Of a stretch of 64,000 nt of DNA, positions 30,082 to 38,337 are shown in pieces (position 1 is the first letter of the stretch; every line of letters begins with the position of its first letter). The position numbers and the translations under genes were made by a program. The stretch covers positions 1,265,665 to 1,329,664 of the forward strand of contig NZ_CP021850.1 of the NCBI RefSeq assembly GCF_002896855.1, given 5' to 3'. The DNA comes from Clostridium thermosuccinogenes. Lineage in GTDB: Bacteria; Bacillota; Clostridia; Acetivibrionales; DSM-5807. Below the pieces are notes generated by a model. The model was not told the DNA's origin, made no database searches, and saw nothing but the letters and a program-made list of their open reading frames with translations.

Positions 30082-30429
30082 ATGGTAAAAAGAGGAAGCG
30101 AAATGATTAAGGAAATAAAGGAACAGATGAGGGGAGGCAAAGGCTCTGTCGAAATTACCCATATATACAAGCAGGATGAAATGAAGGGTAAAGCCAGGCT
30201 CTTTGCAAAAATCACCATAAATCCGGGTTGTTCCATAGGATTTCATGAACATTCGGATGAGGAAGAGATTTTCTACATAATAAAGGGCAAGGGAATCTTT
30301 GATGACAATGGCACCAAGAAGGAAATAAGCGCCGGAGATGCCGCCATCACCGGAGGAGGGGCGTCCCATTCCGTTGAAAATACGGGAAACGAGCCTCTTG
30401 AAATGTTGGCGGTCATACTGTTATATTGA
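30082..30429 (+). CDS. Cupin domain protein
   Basis: A 115-residue single-domain cupin from ATG 30082, which follows GGAGGTG. The metal-binding first motif GFHEHSDEEEIFYIIKGKG and second motif GDAAITGGGASHSVEN are clear. Small cupins of this type serve as isomerases, dioxygenases or ligand sensors; nothing in the neighbourhood indicates which. It is monocistronic with a good terminator. Confidence 0.9.
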   Translation: MVKRGSEMIKEIKEQMRGGKGSVEITHIYKQDEMKGKARLFAKITINPGCSIGFHEHSDEEEIFYIIKGKGIFDDNGTKKEISAGDAAITGGGASHSVENTGNEPLEMLAVILLY

Positions 30430-30436
30430 TACCCAG

Positions 30437-30474
30437 GCGGCAGCTGTTATTCTGAAGCTGCCGCTTCATTTTTT
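30437..30474 (+). terminator. Terminator after the cupin gene
   Basis: GCGGCAGCT (30437-30445) pairs perfectly with 30456-30464, then a T-rich run. Confidence 0.85.
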
Positions 30475-31160
30475 AAAGGGTTTTATGTTTCACAGGAGAT
30501 TTTATTTTTACAAAAAGTTTACATTACCGGGATTTTTCATAGAGAACATCTGGGGCTTATAAGGTTTTTACTTAATTCACAAATTGCACATACAACACTA
30601 TTATAATCGCGATAGGCAAAAGCTCTTGCTAAGATTGCTATGTTTGGGGCTACCCACTTTTCCTTTTTTACCTTTAATGCACTAAAAATACGCCAATTCT
30701 CAGGATAATCAATTCAAAATGCAGACTCATAGTATACCTCCTATGTATGATACGGCAGATTTACAGGAGCATTATTCCTGATATAACTATATAAAACAAC
30801 AAAACACAAAAAAATACGTGTTATTCTGTGTAAAATATGCTATAATATAAAAGTTGTTAAATCGGAGGAACACCCTTATACAGTATACCATATGTGGAAC
30901 TCCGGATTTGGTATATAGAAGGTACTGCCGGGCGGGAGTATGTTTCTAAAATGTCTAGGAAATTTTTCGGGCATGAAACCGGTAATTTCCAGCTAGGGCG
31001 TTTTAATAGAATCTTCCTGTATTTTTGCTGGAAGGCTTTATTTTGTACCAACATCCTGAGTGAAAATTTTAATCATCGGGTTATTTTAGATTTCGCATAT
31101 ATGGGGAAATATATAAGCAGGGTTACAAGCTTGGCTAATAAATTACGGCAGGTAAAGTGA
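30475..31160. other. Gene-poor stretch with a promoter-like site
   Basis: No convincing gene. TGCTATAAT (30838-30846) followed by GGAGGAAC (30864-30871) looks like a promoter and RBS, but no start codon follows at a useful distance. A frame open to 31160 has unusual composition, and I do not call it. It may be a decayed gene. Confidence 0.4.
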
Positions 31161-31412
31161 TGGGGAAGGAGAAGCTGCACAATCACAGCGGAGGAAATTC
31201 CTTTACGGTACGGATTAAACAATGGAATTGTAAAGGAATTTTCAGATTGGCAGAGTTCCCTTCTTAATAGTAAGGTTATGGATGCCGCATCCATTGTTTT
31301 TGATGGAAAAGTCGGGGCGCCCATGAGCAGCAGAGGCTCATTTTTTCTGTTTTTTACTGCGGCTTCACTGCTCAATGCATGCAAACACATAACCTTATTA
31401 TATGCTGTCTGA
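31161..31412 (+). pseudogene. Possible gene remnant
   Basis: An open frame of 83 codons ending at TGA 31410-31412 that reads like real protein (EIPLRYGLNNGIVKEF, then MDAASIVFDGKVGAPMSSRG and a hydrophobic stretch) but lacks a start codon with an RBS; the first in-frame ATG is far inside. I interpret it as the 3' part of a broken gene of unknown family. Confidence 0.35.
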
Positions 31413-31526
31413 ATTATCTGAATGTATATATGTATAACGGAAATTTTCAAGGCATGGCTGATACAGCACGTCTGAGAAGTGTTCTTTTTTACAAATAATT
31501 ATAACATGAAACGTGGAGGTTTTTTT

Positions 31527-33194
31527 GTGGCTAAAAATAAGAAAAAATTAAAAGTAATACCCTTAGGTGGTATACAGGAGATAGGTAAGAATATTACCGT
31601 ATTTGAGTATGGTGAAGATATTATAGTAGTTGATTGCGGTATGACATTCCCGGATGATGAGATGTTGGGTATTGACCTTGTAATACCGGATGTCAGTTAC
31701 CTTATTAAAAACAGGGAAAAGATAAGAGGGATTGTCCTCACCCATGGGCATGAGGACCATATAGGAGCTCTCCCTTATGTTCTGAAGGAAATCAATGTGC
31801 CGGTATATGGCACCAAGCTTACGCTGGGTCTGCTGAAGAACAAGCTGGAAGAGCATGAACTGCTCTCATCAGTAAAACTGGAGACAGTAAAGCATGGAGA
31901 TACGGTGGAACTGGGAGTTTTTAGGGTGGAGTTCATACGCTCCAATCACAGCATAGCCGATACCTCGGCTTTGGCAATTTACACTCCAGTAGGCATAGTT
32001 GTCCATACTGGCGACTTTAAAATTGATTATACCCCTATTGAAGGAGAGCCGATGGATCTGGCAAGGCTTGCCGAGCTTGGAAGAAAAGGTGTGCTGCTGC
32101 TCATGTCCGACAGCACAAACGTTGAGCATGAGGGTTATACCATGTCTGAACGCACGGTAGGAAGCACATTTGATGAGATATTCATGAAAGCTACGGGCAG
32201 AATCCTTGTAGCTACCTTCGCATCAAATGTCCACAGGATACAGCAGATAATCAATGCCGCAGTGAAATTCAACAGAAAAGTGGCAATGTGTGGACGAAGC
32301 ATGATAAATGTATGCAATGTGGCTATGGAGCTGGGTTATATGAATGTTCCCGAGGGAGTGCTGGTGGACATAGATAATATAGGCAAATACAACCCTGAGC
32401 ATCTGGTGATAATAACCACCGGAACCCAAGGGGAACCAATGTCTGCCCTCTCACGGATAGCAGCTTCGGAACACAAGAAAGTGGAAATCATTCCAGGAGA
32501 TCTTGTGATAATATCCGCTTCCTCCATACCTGGGAATGAAAGGCTGATATCCAGGGTTATCAATGAGCTGTTCAAAAAAGGTGCCGATGTGATCTATGAA
32601 GCTCTGGCAGACATCCATGTGTCGGGACACGCATGCAAAGAAGAGTTGAAGCTGATACAGAAACTAGTGCAGCCGAAATTCTTCATGCCGGTGCACGGTG
32701 AATACAGGCATTTAAAACAGCATGGAAACCTCGCCCGCCAGTTGGGCAAGTCTCCTGATGAAATATTCATAATGGAAAACGGCAAGGTTCTGGAGCTCAC
32801 TGCCGATTCTGCGAAGATAAACGGAAGCGTCACTGCGGGCAATGTCCTGGTGGATGGCTTAGGTATAGGGGATGTGGGCAACATAGTCTTAAGGGACAGA
32901 AAACATCTTTCCCAGGATGGACTTATTGTCGTGGTTATTACTTTTGCATCCGAAACCGGCTCGGTTATTGCAGGCCCTGACATAATATCCCGAGGCTTTG
33001 TATATGTAAGGGAGTCGGAGGATCTTATGGATGAAATGAAAGAAGTTGCAAAGGCTGCCCTGCAGAAATGTGAAGAAAAGAAGAAAAATGACTGGGCAAG
33101 CAAGAAGAGCGTCATAAAGGAAACTCTGAGGGATTTCATATATGAAAAGACCAAGAGAAAGCCTATGATATTGCCGATAATAATGGAAGTGTAG
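31527..33194 (+). CDS. rnj: Ribonuclease J
   Basis: A 555-residue beta-lactamase-fold RNase with 5'-to-3' exonuclease and endonuclease activity in mRNA decay and rRNA maturation. The metal-binding THGHEDHIGALPYVL and later HVSGHA and MPVHGEYRHL motifs are present. GTG 31527 follows GTGGAGG; the longer frame has no RBS. The N-terminus (KLKVIPLGGIQEIGKNI) fits the family. It is monocistronic and followed by a strong terminator. Confidence 0.96.
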   Translation: MAKNKKKLKVIPLGGIQEIGKNITVFEYGEDIIVVDCGMTFPDDEMLGIDLVIPDVSYLIKNREKIRGIVLTHGHEDHIGALPYVLKEINVPVYGTKLTLGLLKNKLEEHELLSSVKLETVKHGDTVELGVFRVEFIRSNHSIADTSALAIYTPVGIVVHTGDFKIDYTPIEGEPMDLARLAELGRKGVLLLMSDSTNVEHEGYTMSERTVGSTFDEIFMKATGRILVATFASNVHRIQQIINAAVKFNRKVAMCGRSMINVCNVAMELGYMNVPEGVLVDIDNIGKYNPEHLVIITTGTQGEPMSALSRIAASEHKKVEIIPGDLVIISASSIPGNERLISRVINELFKKGADVIYEALADIHVSGHACKEELKLIQKLVQPKFFMPVHGEYRHLKQHGNLARQLGKSPDEIFIMENGKVLELTADSAKINGSVTAGNVLVDGLGIGDVGNIVLRDRKHLSQDGLIVVVITFASETGSVIAGPDIISRGFVYVRESEDLMDEMKEVAKAALQKCEEKKKNDWASKKSVIKETLRDFIYEKTKRKPMILPIIMEV

Positions 33195-33201
33195 GAAATG
33201 T

Positions 33202-33243
33202 AAAGGCCAACCGGCAGTTTTTAAGCTGTCTGTTGGCCTTTTA
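33202..33243. terminator. Terminator between rnj and tmcAL (convergent)
   Basis: AAAGGCCAACCGGCAG (33202-33217) pairs with 33226-33241 with a few wobbles, with T-runs on one side and A-runs on the other. It lies between two convergent genes and may serve both. Confidence 0.85.
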
Positions 33244-33259
33244 TGTAATCATTATTTTT

Positions 33260-34519
33260 CTATACAATCACTATATTCTGGGTGAATTCCTGCCCGGCAG
33301 TTCTAAAAGCCGGATTTGGATATCCCAGCACGTACATATCGGTGGCCAGGGCTTCAATCTCAAGCATCCTCCTTATGAGACGATTGTCGGAATTCTTGAA
33401 ATCTGCTGCCTTCACGATCACAGGAAGGTCAGCATTGCGGGTGATGGAAGAAAGCATCTCCCGGCCTTTCCGGTTGAAGCCCAGGACCCTTATATACTGA
33501 GGGCCGCCCGAACTGTTGAACTCATTCAAATCCTGGGCAGTCAAACCTGCGAGAAAATTGAACAGTATCCTCTGTATCCGTGTTCTGGTGTATCTGCGGG
33601 TGGCTATTTTGTCAATCATTTCTTCCAGAGTGCCGGAGTTTTCGGTAGCATTCTTTATCCTGTTTTCCAGACCTTCAGTGATATAAGGAAGCTTTCTCAG
33701 ACTCTCTAAAGATGCCCTTCTCAAAGCCGATAAAATTATGAGATCAAAATTGCTGCTTGAGACCGGACCTCTGCCGCATTTGAATTCCTCCTGCAGTATT
33801 GATGCGCTTGCCTCAGGAAGAGCATTAAAAAACTCTGCTTCGTTGGGTATATGGGCACTGGACAATATGCTCCTTCTTATAGCGGTAGCGCTGGAAATGC
33901 TTCCGGTTAATTCTTCGGTATGGTAGGTGTTGCTTATCCTTTTTATTGTCAGCGGAATTATGCGGCTTTTTAGCTTTTTCAGCGCTTTAAGATATTCTAT
34001 TCCCAGAATATTGTTGGATGTCTTCAACACCGAAGTCATGCTGCCGTCCGATTTGCATTGAGAATCCAGATAGCCTTGCAGTGCGGCTTCCCTAGCGGCA
34101 GGGTAAGAGAGACCCTTTTCCAACTGCTGTTTTAAGAGCTTACGGTAGCACTCCGGCTCTCTGTGCAGGACATCGGCAATCATATCCAGCTCTTCGATTT
34201 TTCCGTTTTCGCTTCCAAAGCAAATATGGTCGATAATCCCAAGGCTGTCCAGAATTCTTACAGCCCCATAGGCAAAATACTCAGCACTGGAGACAGCATA
34301 GACAGCCGGCAGCTCCAGTACAAGATCTGCCCCCGACATTAGCGCCATCCTCGCCCGGGCCCACTTGTTTACCAGTGCCGGTTCACCTCTCTGTATAAAA
34401 TTTCCACTCATAACACATACCAGATAGTCACAGCCGCTTAGAATCCGGGACTGCTGTATATGGTATAGGTGACCGTTATGAAAGGGATTATATTCCACTA
34501 TTAAACCCAGTGCTTTCAT
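33260..34519 (-). CDS. tmcAL: tRNA(Met) cytidine acetate ligase (TmcAL)
   Basis: A 419-residue nucleotidyltransferase-fold protein, formerly YlbM. The N-terminal LGLIVEYNPFHNGHLYHI holds the HxGH ATP-binding motif. SGNFIQRGEPALVNKWARA is the second family block. TmcAL uses ATP and acetate to make N4-acetylcytidine at the wobble position of elongator tRNA-Met. Among several ATGs, 34519 has the best spacing from GGAGG. It is convergent with rnj. Confidence 0.95.
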   Translation of the reverse strand: MKALGLIVEYNPFHNGHLYHIQQSRILSGCDYLVCVMSGNFIQRGEPALVNKWARARMALMSGADLVLELPAVYAVSSAEYFAYGAVRILDSLGIIDHICFGSENGKIEELDMIADVLHREPECYRKLLKQQLEKGLSYPAAREAALQGYLDSQCKSDGSMTSVLKTSNNILGIEYLKALKKLKSRIIPLTIKRISNTYHTEELTGSISSATAIRRSILSSAHIPNEAEFFNALPEASASILQEEFKCGRGPVSSSNFDLIILSALRRASLESLRKLPYITEGLENRIKNATENSGTLEEMIDKIATRRYTRTRIQRILFNFLAGLTAQDLNEFNSSGGPQYIRVLGFNRKGREMLSSITRNADLPVIVKAADFKNSDNRLIRRMLEIEALATDMYVLGYPNPAFRTAGQEFTQNIVIV

Positions 34520-34981
34520 CATAACCTCCATGAATCCGATGTACTGAAGGAATCGCTCCAGTGGACATTAAAAAGTCAATGCGCCTTTGTTCATGTTTTA
34601 TGCTTGCCTTAAGCAGACGGATGCTTGGGATTTTCCGGAGAAAAACTGTAAACCGGTTCAAAACCGGCAAGTTTATCGGCATCCCATGCCATCAGCGTAT
34701 TCTGTCTTAAATTTCCATTTCAATACAGCTAAACTTAAGGCAGATTTTGGCGCAATATCTATAATATTATAACCCATTATAAAAGGCATAAAAATATTAA
34801 TTTTATCTTTGAAGGAGATAATATTTATGTATCGATAAAATTGCAGATCATCAAAATATGCAACTTTAGGATTTCCATGAGGACTACGGAAAATTCACCC
34901 ATTCATGGTCCCGGGAAAATCCTTGTCAAATCGATACAATGAGCCTTATATCGCCAGATTACAGGAAAGGAGACGCATTGT
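34520..34981. other. Divergent intergenic region
   Basis: Upstream of both tmcAL (minus) and the DUF2383 gene (plus). AT-rich with no convincing gene or RNA structure. Confidence 0.5.
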
Positions 34982-35425
34982 ATGGATAATCCTGCAATTA
35001 CTGAACTGAATGCGCTGCTTAAGGGGGAAGAAATGGCTATTCATGCCTATGACAGATTTATAAACGACGTGGAGGATATAGATGCCAAAAATCAACTGAA
35101 GAAGTTTCAATCGGACCATAAAAAGCATTCAGAGATATTGGCAAAAAGGATAGCCGATCTGGGGGGGCAACCTCAGCATGGTACCGGTACCGCAGGCATG
35201 ATGGCGAGCGTTAAGGGAATGATGGAAGAACTAAAGGGCAGGTCCACTGCGGAAATTTTAAAAGATGCATATGATGGCGAAGATAAGGGAATTGCTGCAG
35301 CGGAAGAGGTAGTAAAAGGGGATTTGGACAGTGAAAGCTCTAGGATTGTAAATCAAATACTGACGGAAGACCATGCCCATTTAAGGGAGATGGCAAAGCT
35401 GATAAACAAATATGAAGAATCTTAG
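34982..35425 (+). CDS. DUF2383 ferritin-like protein
   Basis: A 147-residue four-helix protein. Paired metal-ligand-like motifs are EEMAIHAYD early, SDHKKHSEIL in the second helix and EDHAHLREM at the end, typical of DUF2383/ferritin-like proteins that may bind a di-iron centre. It is common in spore formers, but a role is not established. GGAAAGGAGA precedes the ATG. It is monocistronic. Confidence 0.85.
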   Translation: MDNPAITELNALLKGEEMAIHAYDRFINDVEDIDAKNQLKKFQSDHKKHSEILAKRIADLGGQPQHGTGTAGMMASVKGMMEELKGRSTAEILKDAYDGEDKGIAAAEEVVKGDLDSESSRIVNQILTEDHAHLREMAKLINKYEES

Positions 35426-35449
35426 GTGATATGCTCTTTACTGCAAGGT

Positions 35450-35487
35450 AGGGCTGTCTCAAAGCAAAGTTTGAGATGGCCTCTTTT
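35450..35487 (+). terminator. Terminator after the DUF2383 gene
   Basis: AGGGCTGTCTCAAA (35450-35463) pairs with 35470-35482 and is followed by CTTTTTG. Nearly the same hairpin recurs inverted at 36844-36886. Confidence 0.85.
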
Positions 35488-35764
35488 TGTTATGATAATC
35501 ATCTTGCTTTGGCATATGTCAAAAACAGCTCCATTTTAGAGTACAATGGAGTTAACACTAAAAAAGTATTTGCAGATTTAAGGACAGCTTTTCATGGGCA
35601 AATGTAAAGCGTCACCCTGGTTGCATGCCTGATAAGGGATATACCGATGTTTGCATAATGTCTGCAGTATTATGCGGGTTTATAAAAGAGGGTAGAGCAG
35701 GAAATAGAAAAAACCAGTGTAGCTCTTTTACCGACAGCAATAAATATGGCATATCAGGTAATAT

Positions 35765-35797
35765 GGGCTATCCCAAAGTTGATTTTGGAACAGCCCC
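35765..35797 (-). terminator. Hairpin just after mazF
   Basis: GGGCTATCCCAAAG and its near-complement TTTTGGAACAGCCCC form a hairpin directly after the mazF stop. The T-run is poor. Related in sequence to the hairpins at 35450 and 36844. Confidence 0.55.
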
Positions 35798-36181
35798 TTA
35801 TGTAAGGTATGTGGCTATTTTAGCTAGACATTCATCAATTATTGCATCTATTTCTTTTATTTGTGCATCATTTGGATCGTAGTTTTTCAATATTTTTATA
35901 TTACGGGCTGTCCAATCCAATGATTTAACTTGATCAGTTAAAATTACCCCTGTTATTGGGCTGCCACCACTATCAAGGAATATCCCATTAACTGGTAAGT
36001 CCACTTCAAAAGGATATCCCTTCTTCTGATTAGTGATCGGACAAACAACTACAAATCCTGTTTTTCTATTGAATTCTTTAGGTGATAAAACAATAGCATT
36101 CCTTCTCCCAGCTTGCTCATGACCAGCTTGTGGATTAAAGTTTAAAACAATAAAAGCACCTCTCTCAGGTATATCTGCCAT
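35798..36181 (-). CDS. mazF: Type II toxin MazF/PemK mRNA interferase
   Basis: A 127-residue PemK/MazF-fold endoribonuclease (PERGAFIVLNFNPQAGHEQAGRR, VVCPITNQ, GVILTDQVKSLDW). It cleaves mRNA at short motifs and is neutralised by the upstream antitoxin. Its ATG overlaps the mazE stop (TAATG), so translation is coupled. The LTDQ and catalytic Arg region look intact, so the toxin is probably functional. Confidence 0.95.
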   Translation of the reverse strand: MADIPERGAFIVLNFNPQAGHEQAGRRNAIVLSPKEFNRKTGFVVVCPITNQKKGYPFEVDLPVNGIFLDSGGSPITGVILTDQVKSLDWTARNIKILKNYDPNDAQIKEIDAIIDECLAKIATYLT

Positions 36182-36432
36182 TAAATTAATTCACGCCCTT
36201 CGCTTCCAAAATCAATTTCATTGTGTCGGTTTTCAGGAGTAATTTGTGATAAAAGATCTTCTAATGTGTATTTCTTTTGTAATCTTTTTGGTTTTAATGT
36301 GATGATTTCATCGTTTTCAGCAATAATCAATTCAATTTCGGAACCTTGTTTGATGCCTACTTTCTCGGCAGCTTCTTTTGGAATACGTATTCCCAAGCTG
36401 TTTCCCCACTTTTGGGCAATGACTGTAGCCAT
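36181..36432 (-). CDS. mazE: AbrB/MazE-family antitoxin
   Basis: An 83-residue antitoxin from ATG 36432 (MATVIAQKWGNSLGIRIPKE), preceded by AAGGAG. The longer open frame begins inside the operator palindrome and is not used. The N-terminal half is the AbrB/MazE DNA-binding swapped hairpin; the C-terminal half should wrap MazF. MazE (with MazF) is expected to repress the operon at the palindrome upstream. Confidence 0.93.
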   Translation of the reverse strand: MATVIAQKWGNSLGIRIPKEAAEKVGIKQGSEIELIIAENDEIITLKPKRLQKKYTLEDLLSQITPENRHNEIDFGSEGRELI

Positions 36433-36487
36433 GTAGTCAGCTCCTTTCGTTTGGATTATTTTGGTTTCTAAATGTTCCTTTGAATCC

Positions 36488-36516
36488 ATTATATCACCTA
36501 TACACAAAAAAGTATA
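36488..36516 (-). promoter_or_regulatory. Promoter of mazEF
   Basis: On the minus strand TGATATAAT (-10 at 36493-36488 with TG extension) with a weak TATACT at 17 bases, inside the palindrome, so repressor binding would block RNA polymerase. Confidence 0.6.
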
Positions 36517-36543
36517 TACATAGTATATACTTTTTTGTGTATA
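36499..36543 (-). promoter_or_regulatory. Perfect 45-bp palindromic operator of mazEF
   Basis: Two 21-base arms (36499-36519 and 36523-36543) are exact complements around ATA, with core AAAAAAGTATATAC and its complement. It overlaps the mazEF promoter and is a strong autoregulatory operator. Confidence 0.85.
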
Positions 36544-36843
36544 ATGATACTCTTATTAATTGAATAAATTTAATATATGTAAACTGGTTAGAGTAATAAA
36601 AAATACTAAAGCAAAAAGTTTGAGTATTACCATTTAATATAAGAACACAGATAAAACTCAACATGCTTAGCAGGCATGCTTTATGGTAGAAAATCATTAT
36701 TTGATGAAAATTACTACGCAAACTTAAAAGTAAAATTACTAAAAATCTTTATCTTCAGTGCTTTTTGAGGACGTACTGGGGATTAATGCTTTTCCATGGT
36801 AAGGATGGGGCCACTAGTTCTATTATTGGTTGAGAGGTTCAAT
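36544..36843. other. AT-rich stretch between mazEF and the agr-like cassettes
   Basis: No gene or RNA recognised; it separates the divergent mazEF promoter from the terminator of cassette 1. Confidence 0.5.
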
Positions 36844-36886
36844 ATAAAAAAAGAGGCTATCTCAAATATTATTTTGAGACAGCCTT
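36844..36886 (-). terminator. Terminator of agr-like cassette 1
   Basis: On the minus strand AGGCTGTCTCAAA pairs with TTTGAGATAGCCT, followed by CTTTTTTTATATT. It lies 27 bases after the peptide gene stop. Confidence 0.85.
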
Positions 36887-36912
36887 TTTAATTGTGATAA
36901 AACACATATGTA

Positions 36913-37032
36913 CTACTTCCTCAAGCATTTTGGAGTAGCAGGCTGGTAAAGGAACCAAAAACATGCCGTGCTGCTTACTGTAACAGCTATAAGTGCGATC
37001 AAAGCGCCTAATAATGATATTAATTTTTTCAT
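36913..37032 (-). CDS. AgrD-like cyclic lactone autoinducer precursor 1
   Basis: A 39-residue precursor, too short for usual gene callers. It has an amphipathic basic leader (MKKLISLLGALIALIAVTVS), the ring segment CFWFL after STA, and a recognition tail YQPATPKCLRK. The C-ring residue followed by (D/Y)(E/Q)P-x-x-P-K matches Gram-positive AgrD/cyclic lactone autoinducer peptides. The predicted product is a 5-residue Cys thiolactone. The start is 2 bases after the membrane-protein stop, with AAGGGGG as RBS, so the two are translationally coupled. Processing by an AgrB elsewhere in the genome is inferred. Confidence 0.88.
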   Translation of the reverse strand: MKKLISLLGALIALIAVTVSSTACFWFLYQPATPKCLRK

Positions 37033-37034
37033 GC

Positions 37035-37994
37035 TTAAGCAACCCCCTTATTATTATTTGATATATCGTAGAGATTGAGAATGTCCGCTTCCATTTCATT
37101 GATAAGCTCGTTCACTTTTGTGTAATTTCCGTTTTCTGCAAATATTTTCATGTCATAAATAAAACTCTCTATATTTTCCTGAATCACATACCTGTCATGT
37201 TCTTCCTTGTTGAATATGTGGTAAATAGTTAATATAAATATTGCTATATTAACAATTGGAAATACCAATACCATGATTACTACAACTGACTGAACTGCGA
37301 AACTTAACTCATTTAAAATCCCGTCGAATCCAATTAATTTGCCCATTACCAACAAAAAAATGATATTAGTGATGATTGTGGCGAAAAAAGCTCCTGTAAT
37401 AAATCTTCTATTAAATATGACGCGTGCAAGCCGCAATTGGGAAAAGGATGCTTTTTTCATGAGTGCATATGCAAGAATTGAATACTCAACTATCCTCTCC
37501 GGCAAAGCGCATAGGAAGGTCAACCAGGAATTGTTGCTAATATCAGTGATACTCTTTCCAGTAGCGGATATAAGCAGGGGAAGATAGGAAAACTCTATTA
37601 ACATAAAAATAAGAATGCTACAGGCTGTATACACAAAAACTTTTATTGCTTTGAAATAATTTTTATAAAGGAGTAACATACTTAAAGCAACACACAAATA
37701 ACCTGACAGTAATGTTAAAGTAGAATCAATTTTAAATAAATGCAGTATGTTAGAGATTGCGGCTGAAAATACCACCATGAAGACTACCTTTTTGATATCC
37801 TGCATCAGAAAAATTTTGCTATATTCTTTGTATCCGGATATCTCTTCCTCCATCAGCCTGTCCACCTTAATGTCCTCAAACCGCTTTAGCAGGATCAAGG
37901 TAAACATGACAATGAACGTTTCTTCAGGTATGGAAACAAAGGCAAAGTTTGCCAGCACATTTCCTACTTTATACCAACTTTCATTGAACATCAT
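37035..37994 (-). CDS. Polytopic membrane protein, AgrC sensor-like without kinase domain (cassette 1)
   Basis: A 319-residue protein with about seven membrane segments (near residues 10-30, 65-86, 90-110, 116-143, 152-178, 197-221, 228-262) and a 58-residue cytoplasmic tail. The tail (EEHDRYVIQENIESF, then I279-Y280-D281) aligns in position with the RHD phospho-acceptor helix of AgrC-type GHKL kinases, but His is replaced by Tyr and there is no ATPase domain. It is followed directly by an AgrD-like gene. I infer a peptide receptor or transporter partner that signals without phosphorylation. RBS GAGGTTG precedes the ATG. Confidence 0.8.
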   Translation of the reverse strand: MMFNESWYKVGNVLANFAFVSIPEETFIVMFTLILLKRFEDIKVDRLMEEEISGYKEYSKIFLMQDIKKVVFMVVFSAAISNILHLFKIDSTLTLLSGYLCVALSMLLLYKNYFKAIKVFVYTACSILIFMLIEFSYLPLLISATGKSITDISNNSWLTFLCALPERIVEYSILAYALMKKASFSQLRLARVIFNRRFITGAFFATIITNIIFLLVMGKLIGFDGILNELSFAVQSVVVIMVLVFPIVNIAIFILTIYHIFNKEEHDRYVIQENIESFIYDMKIFAENGNYTKVNELINEMEADILNLYDISNNNKGVA

Positions 37995-38029
37995 ATATCA
38001 ACCTCAAACAAGCATTTTACATCAATTAC

Positions 38030-38058
38030 ATTATATAACATTTTATACAATTTGAAAA
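38030..38058 (-). promoter_or_regulatory. Promoter of agr-like cassette 1
   Basis: Minus strand TTTTCA, 17-base spacer, TATAAT (38035-38030). The sequence around it is clearly related to the corresponding region upstream of cassette 2. Confidence 0.7.
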
Positions 38059-38161
38059 GAACTTTTTTCAAAATTATTACATTTATTTGCAGCTTACCTT
38101 ATTTAATGGTTATCCACACTGGCGCATTTAACATAGAAAATTGCCTAAATGTGGCATATAT

Positions 38162-38196
38162 GATAAAAACCATCCACAAAGAGGATGGTTTTTATC
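38162..38196 (-). terminator. Terminator of agr-like cassette 2
   Basis: GATAAAAACCATCC (38162-38175) pairs perfectly with 38183-38196 around a 7-base loop; symmetric, with T-run inside the arm. Confidence 0.85.
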
Positions 38197-38216
38197 AGTG
38201 AATTAATACATATGTA

Positions 38217-38336
38217 CTACTTCCTTAAGCATTTTGGAGTGACAGGCTGGTAGAAGACCCAAGCAGATGCCGTGCTGCTTACAGTAACAGCTAACAGTGC
38301 GAGTAAAGCGCCTGCTAATGACAATAATTTTTTCAT
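38217..38336 (-). CDS. AgrD-like precursor 2, ring Cys replaced by Ser
   Basis: A 39-residue paralog of precursor 1: leader MKKLLSLAGALLALLAVTVS, then STA, ring SAWVF and tail YQPVTPKCLRK. The residue that forms the (thio)ester is serine, not cysteine, predicting a lactone ring. A natural serine-lactone autoinducer is known in Staphylococcus intermedius, so this is feasible. The tail is almost identical to that of precursor 1, suggesting a shared processing enzyme. It starts one base after the upstream stop, with GGAGGG as RBS. Confidence 0.86.
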   Translation of the reverse strand: MKKLLSLAGALLALLAVTVSSTASAWVFYQPVTPKCLRK

Positions 38337-38337
38337 C

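Noticed and set aside
30894-31160. 88-codon frame starting GTG 30894
   Set aside because: The nearest RBS is about 25 bases away and the content is not protein-like; described as part of the gene-poor stretch.
35625-35882. Plus-strand 85-codon frame before mazF
   Set aside because: No RBS and it runs antisense into mazF.
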